NCBI RefSeq assembly: GCF_900182615.1
Contig: NZ_FXTE01000011.1
Coordinates: forward strand, 44,957-108,956
Reading direction: 5' to 3'
Length of the DNA stretch: 64,000 nucleotides
Source of the DNA: Ruegeria faecimaris
GTDB taxonomy: Bacteria > Pseudomonadota > Alphaproteobacteria > Rhodobacterales > Rhodobacteraceae
How positions within the stretch are numbered: the stretch's first letter is position 1; every line of letters begins with the position of its first letter. The translations under genes were made by a program, and so were the position numbers. Below the pieces are notes generated by a model that saw nothing but the letters and a program-made list of their open reading frames with translations, searched no databases and was not told where the DNA came from. This document shows, one piece after another, positions 1 to 8,413 of the stretch.

Positions 1-80
1 TATACCTTAAGGCGGGCGACAAGATGGAACTCGGCATCGAAGGCCTGGGCGTGCAGCGCCAGGACGTTGTGCAGTGCTGA
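1..80 (+). CDS. Fumarylacetoacetate hydrolase (FAH) family protein, C-terminal fragment (truncated by window edge)
   Basis: An open frame enters from the left edge and stops at a TGA at 78-80. Its last 25 residues begin YLKAGDKMELGIEGLGVQRQ, which resembles the usual end of FAH-family hydrolases, where a 'GD..E..IEG.G...N' strand closes the domain. Only the tail is visible, so substrate and exact family are unknown. It lies 169 bp before the SDR gene in the same direction and could be an upstream member of the same catabolic unit. Family assignment is by tail resemblance only. Confidence 0.55.
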   Translation, partial: YLKAGDKMELGIEGLGVQRQDVVQC

Positions 81-249
81 CCTTCTCCCCGGCGCCAGGC
101 CGTTCACCCCATTGGCGCTGTTCCTGGGCCAGCTATATTGGTTGCCCGGTCCATCTTTTCCCGAGGCCTACATCCATATCGGTCTCAAAAGGCAAGCCCA
201 GTGAATGAAGGCTGCCTGTAGCCGTGATTTTCATCAGGAGGACAAAGTG

Positions 250-978
250 ATGGAAAACCAAGTTGCAATCGTAACCGGCGGTGCGCAGGGAATAGGCCTG
301 GCTGCGGCTCGGCTTCTGATCGAAAAAGGTGCGAAGGTCGTCAGCTGGGACATTGATGCAAGCAACGGGGACGCAATGGCTGCTCTGGGCGGCAATGCTT
401 TCGCGGTGGACTGCGATATCACCGATCTGTCTTCGGTGGAAGCGGCCTACAAGCGTACTTGCGAGGCAGCGGGAATTCCTTCGATTTTGATCAACAGTGC
501 TGGGATCGCAGGTCCCAACGAACCGCTGGACACCTACGATCCCGAAGCTTGGCGCAAGATCATCGACATTAACCTGAACGGCACATTCTATGTGAACCGC
601 GTCTGCGTTCCTGGAATGCGAGAGCAAGGCTATGGACGCATCCTGAATGTCGCGTCCATCGCAGGCAAAGACGGCAATCCTAATGCTTCCGCCTATTCGG
701 CTTCCAAGGCCGCGGTGATCGGCTTGACTAAGTCCTTGGGCAAGGAACTGGCTGGCTACGATATTGCAGTAAACTGCGTGACGCCGGCTGCGGCCCGGAC
801 CCGGATTTTCGACCAGATGAGCCAGGAGCACATTGACTATATGCTTTCCAAAATCCCTCGTGGCCGGTTCCTGGAAGTCGAAGAGGCCGCGAAGATGATC
901 GTTTGGGCGGTTTCACCTGAAAACTCCTTCACCACTGGAGCTGTATTCGATCTGTCTGGCGGCCGGGCCACCTACTAA
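250..978 (+). CDS. SDR family NAD(P)-dependent oxidoreductase
   Basis: A classical short-chain dehydrogenase of 242 residues. The N-terminal Rossmann motif TGGAQGIG, the NSAG motif and the catalytic YSASK (Tyr-x3-Lys) are all readable. A frame extending upstream to an ATG at 205 exists, but AGGAGG at 236-241 sits 8 nt before the ATG at 250 and the protein from there starts directly with the first beta strand (MENQVAIVTGG), so 250 is chosen. It opens a run of five plus-strand genes (RraA-like, FAH, KGSADH, DHDPS family). In such sugar-acid clusters an SDR usually oxidises a pentose, aldose or hydroxy-acid. The exact substrate cannot be read from sequence. Confidence 0.88.
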   Translation: MENQVAIVTGGAQGIGLAAARLLIEKGAKVVSWDIDASNGDAMAALGGNAFAVDCDITDLSSVEAAYKRTCEAAGIPSILINSAGIAGPNEPLDTYDPEAWRKIIDINLNGTFYVNRVCVPGMREQGYGRILNVASIAGKDGNPNASAYSASKAAVIGLTKSLGKELAGYDIAVNCVTPAAARTRIFDQMSQEHIDYMLSKIPRGRFLEVEEAAKMIVWAVSPENSFTTGAVFDLSGGRATY

Positions 979-1011
979 CTCTTGTAAATTAAGTCACTTG
1001 GAGGAAAACCC

Positions 1012-1677
1012 ATGACAGATAATGACAAAAAAGCCGCTCTCACCGAACGCCTTGCAAAATGCTACAGCGGTGCAGTTTATGACGCCCTGCGCGAGAGAGG
1101 GATAGACAATACTGTTCTGCCCAAAGACATCCGGCCGATTGACGATACTCATGTTCTTGCTGGTCCCGTTTTCACAATTTCAGGAACACCAAAACCTGGG
1201 ATTAGTGCTGATGATGCTCTGCTGGCTTGGACGGGTTTCCTTTCAACAGCGCCGTCTGGCCATGTCGTAGTTTGCAATGGCCACACTGACGACATCGCGA
1301 TGATGGGGGAACTGTCTGCCGAGACGCTCCAGATGCGCGGTGTGCGCGGATATGTGACCAATGGCGGGTGTCGGGACAGCAATTTCATTCGTAACATCGG
1401 TTTCCCCGTTTTCCATCGCTTCTACACCGCCCGCGATGTGGTGGGCGCATGGTCGGTCGACAAAATGGAAGTCCCTGTGCAGATCGGTGACGTTGTCGTT
1501 AAGCCCGGGGATTTTCTGATTGCCGACATTGATGGGGCCATCCTTATCCCAGGTGAAATCGCAGAAGAGATCGTGGTTGAGGTCGAGGAAGTGATGAACA
1601 CCGAGAACAAGGTCCGCTCGGCTATCCGTAGCGGGACGGATCCGAAAGAAGCCTACCTGACCTACGGGCGCTTCTGA
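1012..1677 (+). CDS. RraA family protein (HMG/CHA aldolase-like)
   Basis: 221 residues, the normal length of the RraA fold. The signature block runs RGVRGYVTNGGCRD around residues 108-123; in the family the Arg-Asp pair and preceding Glu/Gly residues bind a divalent metal and the pyruvate moiety. Members include 4-hydroxy-4-methyl-2-oxoglutarate aldolases, oxaloacetate decarboxylases and RNase E inhibitors. Inside a catabolic operon, an aldolase or decarboxylase role on a 2-oxo acid is more likely than RNase regulation. GGAGG at 1000-1004 precedes the ATG. It sits 33 bp downstream of the SDR and 38 bp upstream of the FAH-family gene. Confidence 0.82.
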   Translation: MTDNDKKAALTERLAKCYSGAVYDALRERGIDNTVLPKDIRPIDDTHVLAGPVFTISGTPKPGISADDALLAWTGFLSTAPSGHVVVCNGHTDDIAMMGELSAETLQMRGVRGYVTNGGCRDSNFIRNIGFPVFHRFYTARDVVGAWSVDKMEVPVQIGDVVVKPGDFLIADIDGAILIPGEIAEEIVVEVEEVMNTENKVRSAIRSGTDPKEAYLTYGRF

Positions 1678-1715
1678 GCGGTCAAACTGGCGTAACAGCA
1701 CTTGGAGATACGAAT

Positions 1716-2864
1716 ATGCATATCGGTTTGCCTGACCAGGGCTGTTTTGTTTTGCGGGTCTGGAATCCAGCGGTTTCAGGGCCTTCGGTTTGCCACTTGC
1801 GCGACGGATGCATTGTCGATGTGACCTCGCGTGAAGTGGCAACAGTACGCGACCTGCTTGAGCAGGACGATCCGGCGGGCTGGATCAAGTCTGCCTCAGG
1901 CGAAGCAGTTTGCACGCTGGGCGAGCTCGAGGAGAGTTCCGTCGAACGGCCTGATCCTAAATTACCCTATTTTCTGGCGCCCTGCGATCTGCAGCCAGTT
2001 AAAGCATGTGGCGTGACCTTTGTATCCTCAATGTTGGAGCGGGTGATTGAAGAGCAGGCACTCGGTGATCCTACCAAGGCCAAGGTGATCCGCGGGCGCT
2101 GCGAGACTATTTTAGGCGATAGCCTGACCGGGATTGTTCCCGGGTCAGACCAAGCAATTCAATTGAAGAACGCGCTTCTCGCCGAGGAAGCCTGGTCGCA
2201 ATACCTTGAAGTCGGAATTGGCCCGGATGCAGAAGTTTTCTCCAAGGCTCAAGCGCTGTCTTCGGTTGGCTGGGGTGCAAGCGTCGGCCTGCATCCAATG
2301 TCGCGCTGGAATAACCCGGAACCGGAGGTGGTTCTGGCGATAAACAGCCGGGGTGAGGTCAAGGGTGCCACGCTCGGCAACGACGTGAACCTTCGCGATG
2401 TCGAAGGCCGCTCGGCGCTGCTGCTTGGAAAGGCAAAAGACAACAATGCTGCCAGCTCGGTAGGACCTGCCATTCGCCTCTTTGATGGAACCTATTCGAT
2501 CGCGGATGTGCGTAAAGCGGAACTTGATTTGCGGGTTACCGGGGAGGATGGCTTTGTGATGGACGGTCACAGCACAATGGCCGAGATCAGCCGCGACCCG
2601 CTTGACCTGGTTGGGCAGGCTTATGGTGCGCACCACCAGTATCCCGATGGTTTCATGCTGATGATGGGAACCCTTTTCGCTCCAACCCAGGACCGTGATC
2701 ACCCCGGGGGTGGTTTCACGCACAAAATGGGCGACGTCGTGACCATTTCAAACTCTGATCTGGGTGCTTTGGTCAATACCGTGCGCCTTTCTACCGAATG
2801 CCCGCCCTGGGACTTCGCAGCCTCGCATCTGATGCGCAATTTGGCCCGCCGTGGCCTGCTCTGA
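1716..2864 (+). CDS. FAH-family protein, AraD1-like (2-keto-3-deoxy sugar acid dehydratase/hydrolase type)
   Basis: 382 residues, longer than simple FAH hydrolases (about 280) and matching the AraD1-type proteins found next to alpha-ketoglutarate semialdehyde dehydrogenases. The C-terminal half shows FAH-fold landmarks: EVGIGPDAEVFSKAQ, then NNPEPEVVLAIN (metal-binding E-x-E) and GNDVNLRD. A GGAG box lies just before the ATG. The next gene, 12 bp downstream, encodes the semialdehyde dehydrogenase that would consume the product of a 2-keto-3-deoxy-pentonate dehydratase, which fits this role. A different hydrolase or lyase specificity cannot be excluded. Confidence 0.75.
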   Translation: MHIGLPDQGCFVLRVWNPAVSGPSVCHLRDGCIVDVTSREVATVRDLLEQDDPAGWIKSASGEAVCTLGELEESSVERPDPKLPYFLAPCDLQPVKACGVTFVSSMLERVIEEQALGDPTKAKVIRGRCETILGDSLTGIVPGSDQAIQLKNALLAEEAWSQYLEVGIGPDAEVFSKAQALSSVGWGASVGLHPMSRWNNPEPEVVLAINSRGEVKGATLGNDVNLRDVEGRSALLLGKAKDNNAASSVGPAIRLFDGTYSIADVRKAELDLRVTGEDGFVMDGHSTMAEISRDPLDLVGQAYGAHHQYPDGFMLMMGTLFAPTQDRDHPGGGFTHKMGDVVTISNSDLGALVNTVRLSTECPPWDFAASHLMRNLARRGLL

Positions 2865-2876
2865 ACGGAGACACTC

Positions 2877-4382
2877 ATGCTAAACGGAAAACATCTGATT
2901 GCCGGCGAATGGCTAGGCAGCGCCAGCACTTTTTCATCACAGCCTGCTCACGGCTCCGCCCATAACTTTGCTGTCGGAACGGTGGATCTTGTCGGACGTG
3001 CCTGTGAGGCGGCTGAAGAGGCTTTCTGGTCCTATGGCTACTCTGGCGTGGAAAAACGTGCGGCGTTCCTGCACCGGATTGCGGATGAAATTGACGCCCT
3101 TGGAGATGAAATCACTGAGATCGGAAGCCAGGAGACAGGTTTGCCCGAGGCTCGCTTGACCGGTGAGCGCGGTCGGACTGTCGGCCAGCTGCGCTTGTTC
3201 GCAGAGCATATCCTGAAAGGCGATTATCTGGACCGTCGCCATGACAGCGCCTTGCCTGACCGGCAGCCGCTGCCGCGGCCTGAGCTGTATATGGTTCAGC
3301 GGCCCATTGGCCCGGTTGCGGTCTTTGGTGCTTCGAATTTTCCACTGGCCTTCTCGACCGCAGGGGGTGACACCGCAGCAGCATTGGCCGCAGGCTGCCC
3401 TGTAGTGGTCAAAGGCCACTCAGCGCACCCGGGAACGGGGGAGCTGGTGGCTCAAGCCATCGACAAGGCCGTGAAGGCGATGGATCTGCACCCTGGCGTG
3501 TTCAACCTGATCCAAGGAGGCAAGCGGAACGTAGGAGCTGCGCTGGTTCAGCATCCATTGGTTAGGGCGGTTGGCTTTACCGGTTCGCTGGGTGGCGGGC
3601 GGGCCCTGTTCGATCTGTGCGCATCCCGCGAAGAGCCTATCCCGTTCTTTGGCGAACTTGGCTCAGTCAATCCGATGTTCCTGCTGCCACGATCTCTCTC
3701 CTCCCGTGCTGAGGCAATGGGCGAGGGCTGGTCCGGCTCCTTGACTATGGGAGCCGGCCAGTTCTGCACCAATCCAGGGATTGCCGTCGTGCAGTCGGGC
3801 GCAGATGCCGAACGTTTTGTTGCGGCAGCTACCAAGGCATTGGAGCAGGTTGGCGCGCAGACAATGCTGACTGACGGGATCGCCGCAGCCTATCGCGATG
3901 GGCGCGACCGGATCCGCGCCAATTCCAGCGTGCAGGGAATCCTCACCACCACCTGCGTCCTGCGCAATGCAACGCCGTACCTTTTCCGCGTCACTGCGCG
4001 TGAGTGGTTGGCAAATGATGCGTTGGCCGAGGAAGTCTTCGGTCCGCTGGGCCTGGTTGTCGAAGCAGAAGATGCGGCCGAAATGACTGCTGTTGCGAAG
4101 GGACTTAAAGGGCAGCTGACCTGCACCGTCCATATGAGTGAAGACGACACCGCCCAGGCGCAGGCCTTGATGCCAATCCTTGAGCGCAAGGCGGGGCGAG
4201 TTTTGGTCAACGGCTTTCCGACCGGCGTCGAAGTATCTGACACGATGGTCCATGGCGGCCCCTATCCGGCCTCGACAAATTTTGGTGCGACCTCGGTGGG
4301 TACTCTGTCGATCCGACGTTTCCTTCGGCCTGTATGCTTCCAAAACATGCCAGAGGCACTGCTGCCTCAAGATCTGAAATGA
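2877..4382 (+). CDS. Aldehyde dehydrogenase, probable alpha-ketoglutarate semialdehyde dehydrogenase (NADP+)
   Basis: 501 residues with the full ALDH architecture. Landmarks in order are a cofactor-binding FTGSLGGG turn, the general-base Glu in FFGELGSVNPMF and the catalytic Cys in GAGQFCTNPG. These local sequences are typical of the NADP+-dependent ALDH branch containing alpha-ketoglutaric semialdehyde dehydrogenases, which finish pentose, galactarate and hydroxyproline breakdown by making alpha-ketoglutarate. Placement between an AraD1-like protein and a DHDPS-superfamily dehydratase supports that reaction. GGAG precedes the ATG. Subtype (KGSADH I, II or III) is not resolved here. Confidence 0.83.
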   Translation: MLNGKHLIAGEWLGSASTFSSQPAHGSAHNFAVGTVDLVGRACEAAEEAFWSYGYSGVEKRAAFLHRIADEIDALGDEITEIGSQETGLPEARLTGERGRTVGQLRLFAEHILKGDYLDRRHDSALPDRQPLPRPELYMVQRPIGPVAVFGASNFPLAFSTAGGDTAAALAAGCPVVVKGHSAHPGTGELVAQAIDKAVKAMDLHPGVFNLIQGGKRNVGAALVQHPLVRAVGFTGSLGGGRALFDLCASREEPIPFFGELGSVNPMFLLPRSLSSRAEAMGEGWSGSLTMGAGQFCTNPGIAVVQSGADAERFVAAATKALEQVGAQTMLTDGIAAAYRDGRDRIRANSSVQGILTTTCVLRNATPYLFRVTAREWLANDALAEEVFGPLGLVVEAEDAAEMTAVAKGLKGQLTCTVHMSEDDTAQAQALMPILERKAGRVLVNGFPTGVEVSDTMVHGGPYPASTNFGATSVGTLSIRRFLRPVCFQNMPEALLPQDLK

Positions 4383-4400
4383 ACGTCCAAGGATAATATT

Positions 4401-5315
4401 ATGGCTAAAATGTACAAAGGCATCTGGCCGGTTGCCCCGACTCCTTTTCATGACGATGGAACACTCGACCTTGAGGGTATGAAGCGCGTGCTCGACTTCA
4501 TGATCGATGCGGGCGTCGATGGCATCTGCATCCTTGCGAATTACTCCGAGCAGTTTGTGCTGTCTGATGAAGAGCGCGAAGTGCTGACTCGATTGTCGCT
4601 GGAACATGTGGCGCACCGGGTGCCGGTGATCGTGACTGTCAGCCACTTCGCAACCCAGATTGCGGTGGAGCGCGCGCGTCTCGCGAAATCGCTTGGCGCC
4701 AGCATGGTGATGCTGATGCCCCCCTATCACGGGACAACGCTGCGGGGGACGCCGGAGCAAATTTTTCAGCAGTTTGAAGCGGTCGGCGAGGTGGGCATCC
4801 CGATCATGGTGCAGGATGCGCCGATGGCCGGCAATGATCTGACTGTGCCGCTTCTGGTCAGGATGGCCCGCGAAATCGAGATGGTGAAGCTCTTTAAGAT
4901 CGAGTGCATTCCGGCAACCGGTAAGCTGCGCGAGCTTATTGCTGCAGGCGGTGACGCGATTCAAGGCCCCTTCGACGGTGAAGAAGGTATCACATTGATG
5001 GCCGACTTGGATGCCGGAGCTACTGGCACCATGACCTCTGCCACAATTCCCGACAAGATCAAGCCCATTCTGGCTTTGCACGCCGAAGGCAACCGCGAAG
5101 GTGCATCCGAAGTCTACCGTCAGGTGCTGCCGGTGATCAACTTCGAAAACCGCCAGTGCCTTTGGCGCGCCTCAAAGGCCGCGATGATGGAGGGGGGGGT
5201 GATCAATTCCGACTGCTGCCGCCACCCGATTGCACCGTTGCATCCTGAGACCCTTGCGGGGCTCTTGGATATTCTTCGGCCGATTGATCCGCTCGTCCTG
5301 TCCTGGGGCAAGTGA
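4401..5315 (+). CDS. DHDPS/NAL superfamily lyase, probable 2-keto-3-deoxy-L-arabonate dehydratase-like
   Basis: 304 residues, a complete DapA-type TIM barrel. The Schiff-base lysine is probably K166 in LFKIECIP, and the loop Tyr is in PPYHG near residue 109. Unlike true dihydrodipicolinate synthases, the segment after the lysine is ECIPATGK and the C-terminus carries a CCRHP motif, as in L-2-keto-3-deoxyarabonate dehydratases that yield alpha-ketoglutarate semialdehyde. That product is the substrate of the upstream dehydrogenase, so the two genes form a logical couple. AAGGA at 4389-4393 is the ribosome site. A hydroxy-pyrroline-carboxylate deaminase role is an alternative in the same superfamily. 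Confidence 0.78.
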   Translation: MAKMYKGIWPVAPTPFHDDGTLDLEGMKRVLDFMIDAGVDGICILANYSEQFVLSDEEREVLTRLSLEHVAHRVPVIVTVSHFATQIAVERARLAKSLGASMVMLMPPYHGTTLRGTPEQIFQQFEAVGEVGIPIMVQDAPMAGNDLTVPLLVRMAREIEMVKLFKIECIPATGKLRELIAAGGDAIQGPFDGEEGITLMADLDAGATGTMTSATIPDKIKPILALHAEGNREGASEVYRQVLPVINFENRQCLWRASKAAMMEGGVINSDCCRHPIAPLHPETLAGLLDILRPIDPLVLSWGK

Positions 5316-5534
5316 AGTAAGACTGGGCGGTTGCATCGTTGAACCAAAAACATAGGCCGCAACTGCCCCGCTCGGCCAACTATGGCATGATGAGAACAGT
5401 TCTTGGATTGGTGCCTTGCGGGAGGAGCCGGTGATTTTCACGTTCGCGACATAGGCCGCTCCCACATTCTTCTCAACCCAACGAGACCGTATACTGCACT
5501 TGGTCGAAATCAATACGATCAAATACGACACGCT

Positions 5535-6545
5535 CTAACGATGTGGGCTAACGCTATCAGTCAGGATCAACTCAGTCGGGATGAGAGTGAGTTTAGTTGG
5601 CGCTGTCGGATCCGAGATACGGCTTAGCAGATGTTGAATGACAACTCTCCCCATCTCTTGCAGATCAATGCTTGTCGTACTCAGCGGCGGATTGGAGTGT
5701 TGCAACTCATCGATCCCCTCGTTCGCGATCAACGAGAAATCTACTCCGATTTTTTTTCCCAACCTCTGCAAACCGGCTTTCAGTCCAAGGGTGACGATAG
5801 CATTATATCCGATGGCAGCAGTCGGCGGATCTTCGACATCCAGAATTCTCGCCGCTGCTTCGTATCCCTGAGCACGAACAGGGCGGCATTCGAAAACAAG
5901 CGCACGATCAAACTCTTGCCCCGCTTCGTCAAATGCTTGCCTGATGCCTTTCATGCGACGGTTAAATGGGGAAATATTGACTGTGCCGCCAACAACGGCA
6001 ATGCGTCTGTGACCAAGTTTAAGCAGATGTTTTGCCGCCGTGTAACCCGCAATTGTCTCATCAGCCACGACTGAATCGATGGGATAGCCACTGATCTCTC
6101 GCGAGACACACACTATTGGGGGGCTGAATTTCTTCATCTCTTCCAGGTCGGTCGCCTGAGTTCCCATCGCAGGAACTAGGACGATGCCATCTGCATTGTA
6201 CTCAGACATTTTCCTGATGAATTCGGATTGTCTCTCCACTTTTTCATCCGTATTGCACAAGAAGACCGTTTTTCCTTCCTTGGCAAGTTCACCTTCAATC
6301 GCTCTCAAAATCTCGCTGAAGGACGGGTCGGACACGTTGTTAAGCACGATACCCACCGTGTCGGTCTTTGACTTCCTCAATCCTGCCGCGGAACGCTGAT
6401 AGACATAGCCAGATTCGCGCAGTGCTTCTTTGACCCTGGCGCGCGTCTGGTCCGAGATTCGGCTGTTTTCCTTCATCGCCAAAGAGACAGTTGCGGTGGA
6501 AAGTCCTAACTGTTTTGCGATTTGACTAAGGGTCGGCTTCTGCAT
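5535..6545 (-). CDS. LacI family transcriptional regulator
   Basis: 336 residues. The N-terminal LacI-type helix-turn-helix is clear (LSQIAKQLGLSTATVSLAMK, then a hinge helix region), followed by a periplasmic-binding-protein-like effector domain with the usual NNVSDPSFSEI and GYTAAKHLLKLGHRRIAVVGG motifs. It is divergent from the TRAP operon. The 197-bp gap between them holds one perfect and one imperfect copy of a palindrome centred on TTAATCGATTAA, the type of site LacI-family proteins bind. It therefore probably represses the TRAP/catabolic operon until a sugar-like or acid ligand binds. A second perfect site precedes soxB. Confidence 0.92.
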   Translation of the reverse strand: MQKPTLSQIAKQLGLSTATVSLAMKENSRISDQTRARVKEALRESGYVYQRSAAGLRKSKTDTVGIVLNNVSDPSFSEILRAIEGELAKEGKTVFLCNTDEKVERQSEFIRKMSEYNADGIVLVPAMGTQATDLEEMKKFSPPIVCVSREISGYPIDSVVADETIAGYTAAKHLLKLGHRRIAVVGGTVNISPFNRRMKGIRQAFDEAGQEFDRALVFECRPVRAQGYEAAARILDVEDPPTAAIGYNAIVTLGLKAGLQRLGKKIGVDFSLIANEGIDELQHSNPPLSTTSIDLQEMGRVVIQHLLSRISDPTAPTKLTLIPTELILTDSVSPHR

Positions 6546-6627
6546 TCTTATTATTTTTCCTATGGTTATGGTTGCCTAGGGTAGTAATTTCCAACGTTCT
6601 TTCGGGCAAGTTGCCCATGAGAAGTCA

Positions 6628-6673
6628 GAGTTAATCGATTTAATTTGATTTGTAAAAGTTAATCGATTAACTT
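6628..6673. promoter_or_regulatory. Tandem LacI-type operator before the TRAP operon
   Basis: AAGTTAATCGATTAACTT at 6656-6673 is a perfect 18-bp palindrome. A second copy, GAGTTAATCGATTTAATT at 6628-6645, matches it at 15 of 18 positions, with centres 28 bp apart. Between them, TTGATT (6645-6650) and TAACTT (6668-6673) are 17 bp apart and could be the -35 and -10 boxes, which would put the operator over the promoter. The identical 18-mer recurs at 14520-14537. Binding by the adjacent LacI protein is inferred. Confidence 0.78.
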
Positions 6674-6742
6674 GAAGCGGCACCGACGGAAAGCAGTTTA
6701 CGCATTCCGGAGCGCAAGCGCAGTTTCAACGGGAGGAAAACT

Positions 6743-7744
6743 ATGAAACTCGGAAAATATGCATTCGGCATAATCTCGGGGCTGGCGTTGTCAGGCCTAC
6801 TTGCAACAACAGCCCTCGCCGACACGGTCAGGCTGAAATTGGCCGGGACCTATCCAGTCAACCACTTTGGCCACGAGATTGTCGAAAACATGATCAAAGA
6901 GATTGAAGACGCAGACGTAGGCGTGAAAATCTCCTATTTCCCGGCCGCACAATTGGGATCCGGCGAAGAGCTGATCGAGGATGCCGTTCGCGGCAATATC
7001 GACCTTGTACAAGCGTTCATCTACGCTCAGGCCGATCCTCGGCTGGAAATCATGAACCTGCCAGGGTTGGTGACAACTTTTGACGATTTGAAAGCGGTCT
7101 ATGGAAACCCGGAGTCCAAGCTGAATACGATTCTGGCCGGGATCATGGACGACCTGGGGCTGGTCTATCTTGCCAATACCGGCGAAGGGTTGGTCGGTAT
7201 TGTCGCGAACGAAAAACCTACCGATTATGCCGGTTTCGGTGATAAGGGCGTGAACATCCGCGTCTGGAGTTCAGAGGTCGCCAAAAAGACCACCGAAAGC
7301 CTCGGGTACCGGACGACAACGATGAACTGGGCGGAGGTTCTGCCAGCGCTCCAATCTGGCGTCATCGACGGAGCGATCTGCTGTACGCCGGAATGGGCCT
7401 ATTCGACCTTCGCGGCCGCCGGAGTTGGGAAATACTTTATTCCCGTGAACACGGCTATCGAAGCGTCATCATTCTATGCCAGTGGCAAGTCCTGGGAGAA
7501 GTTGAACCAGGAACAGCGTGACGTTATCCGGGCCGCCGCCGAGAGAGCCGCCAACGTTGCGATCAACACAGCCTGGGAGCGCAATCAAGGCTTCGTCGAG
7601 CAGTTGAAAGAAGCCGGCTGGGAAATCCTTGAGTACAGCCCTGAAGAGCGCGCTGCGATGGTCGCCCACATACAGGAAAACGTCTGGCCGGAACTGGCGG
7701 ACGTGGTTGGGCAGGACCTTATCGACGAGCTGACAGCCAAGTAA
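6743..7744 (+). CDS. dctP: TRAP transporter substrate-binding protein DctP family
   Basis: 333 residues. An N-terminal signal peptide (LALSGLLATTALA, cleavage before DTVRLKLAG) exports it to the periplasm, where DctP proteins capture an organic acid and deliver it to the DctQM membrane complex. The family arginine that pairs with the ligand carboxylate is expected in the strand NIRVWSSEVAKK. GGGAGGAAAA immediately precedes the ATG. Two membrane-component genes follow, so this is a complete tripartite transporter. Enzymes downstream suggest a carboxylated ligand such as a sugar acid or imino acid, but the ligand cannot be read from sequence. Confidence 0.93.
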   Translation: MKLGKYAFGIISGLALSGLLATTALADTVRLKLAGTYPVNHFGHEIVENMIKEIEDADVGVKISYFPAAQLGSGEELIEDAVRGNIDLVQAFIYAQADPRLEIMNLPGLVTTFDDLKAVYGNPESKLNTILAGIMDDLGLVYLANTGEGLVGIVANEKPTDYAGFGDKGVNIRVWSSEVAKKTTESLGYRTTTMNWAEVLPALQSGVIDGAICCTPEWAYSTFAAAGVGKYFIPVNTAIEASSFYASGKSWEKLNQEQRDVIRAAAERAANVAINTAWERNQGFVEQLKEAGWEILEYSPEERAAMVAHIQENVWPELADVVGQDLIDELTAK

Positions 7745-7773
7745 CCAAGATTTTCTTTGGTTGCTCATTAATT

Positions 7774-7801
7774 GGGGATGCCGTGATTGTCTGGCATCCC
7801 C
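7774..7801 (+). promoter_or_regulatory. Intercistronic hairpin between dctP and dctQ
   Basis: GGGGATGCC at 7774-7782 pairs perfectly with GGCATCCCC at 7793-7801 across a 10-nt loop. No long T-run follows, so this looks like an mRNA-stabilising or attenuating hairpin. Such structures behind binding-protein genes commonly leave more binding protein than membrane components. Confidence 0.6.
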
Positions 7802-7825
7802 CTCTTAACGGGGAGTGAACTTTCG

Positions 7826-8413
7826 ATGGTGCTATTTGAAGATACATTGCCACCCGGTCTGAGCCGGCTCGTTCGGCTGATGGTTTGGATCAAGTCGGTC
7901 CTGGTGAGCGTCGCTCTCCCGATACTGCCGATCACATTCTTTTTCGTTGTGCTGTTTCGCTATGTTCTGGAACGCGATCTTTTTGCCTACGAAGAATGGC
8001 TCATGCCGATCTGCTTCTGGATCTTCTTCTTGGGCAGTGCGCTTGGCACTTACTACGACAAGCAGATCAATGCTGATCTTCTTGATACAGTCACCGAAAA
8101 TTCAACACTGCTGTGGCTTCGCAAGCTCGTGATCCAGATCATCGAGTTGTCGATAACGCTGGTACTTGTTTACTGGGCCTGGCTGATGATTGCGGATGAG
8201 ATCGCGGCATATCCTGGATGGAAAACCACCATCGCCCTGAAGATTCCGTTTATTGTTCCACGCTTTGGAATTTTCGTGGGGTTCGTGTTCATGGCGTTCT
8301 ACAGCGCCTTGTCGATCTTCCTGATGCTGCGCGTGGGCCCCGATCGATATGCCGAGGCCATGGAGAATGCGCGACGGGCAGAGCCCGATGAGGAGGAGGT
8401 TGTGACATGGTAA
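7826..8413 (+). CDS. dctQ: TRAP transporter small permease subunit DctQ
   Basis: About 195 residues from the ATG at 7826. A longer frame starts at 7787, but GGGGAG lies just before 7826 and the earlier start would sit inside the intercistronic hairpin. Four hydrophobic segments are visible (near VSVALPILPITFFFVVLF, PICFWIFFLGSALG, IIELSITLVLVYWAWLM and FGIFVGFVFMAFYSALS), the DctQ topology. It forms the membrane complex with DctM. Its stop overlaps the DctM start by 7 bp, indicating translational coupling. Confidence 0.9.
   Translation: MVLFEDTLPPGLSRLVRLMVWIKSVLVSVALPILPITFFFVVLFRYVLERDLFAYEEWLMPICFWIFFLGSALGTYYDKQINADLLDTVTENSTLLWLRKLVIQIIELSITLVLVYWAWLMIADEIAAYPGWKTTIALKIPFIVPRFGIFVGFVFMAFYSALSIFLMLRVGPDRYAEAMENARRAEPDEEEVVTW

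Noticed and set aside
3663..5081. 472-codon minus-strand ORF
   Set aside because: It is antisense to the KGSADH and DHDPS-family genes; His/Arg-rich translation without motifs, a typical shadow in GC-rich DNA.
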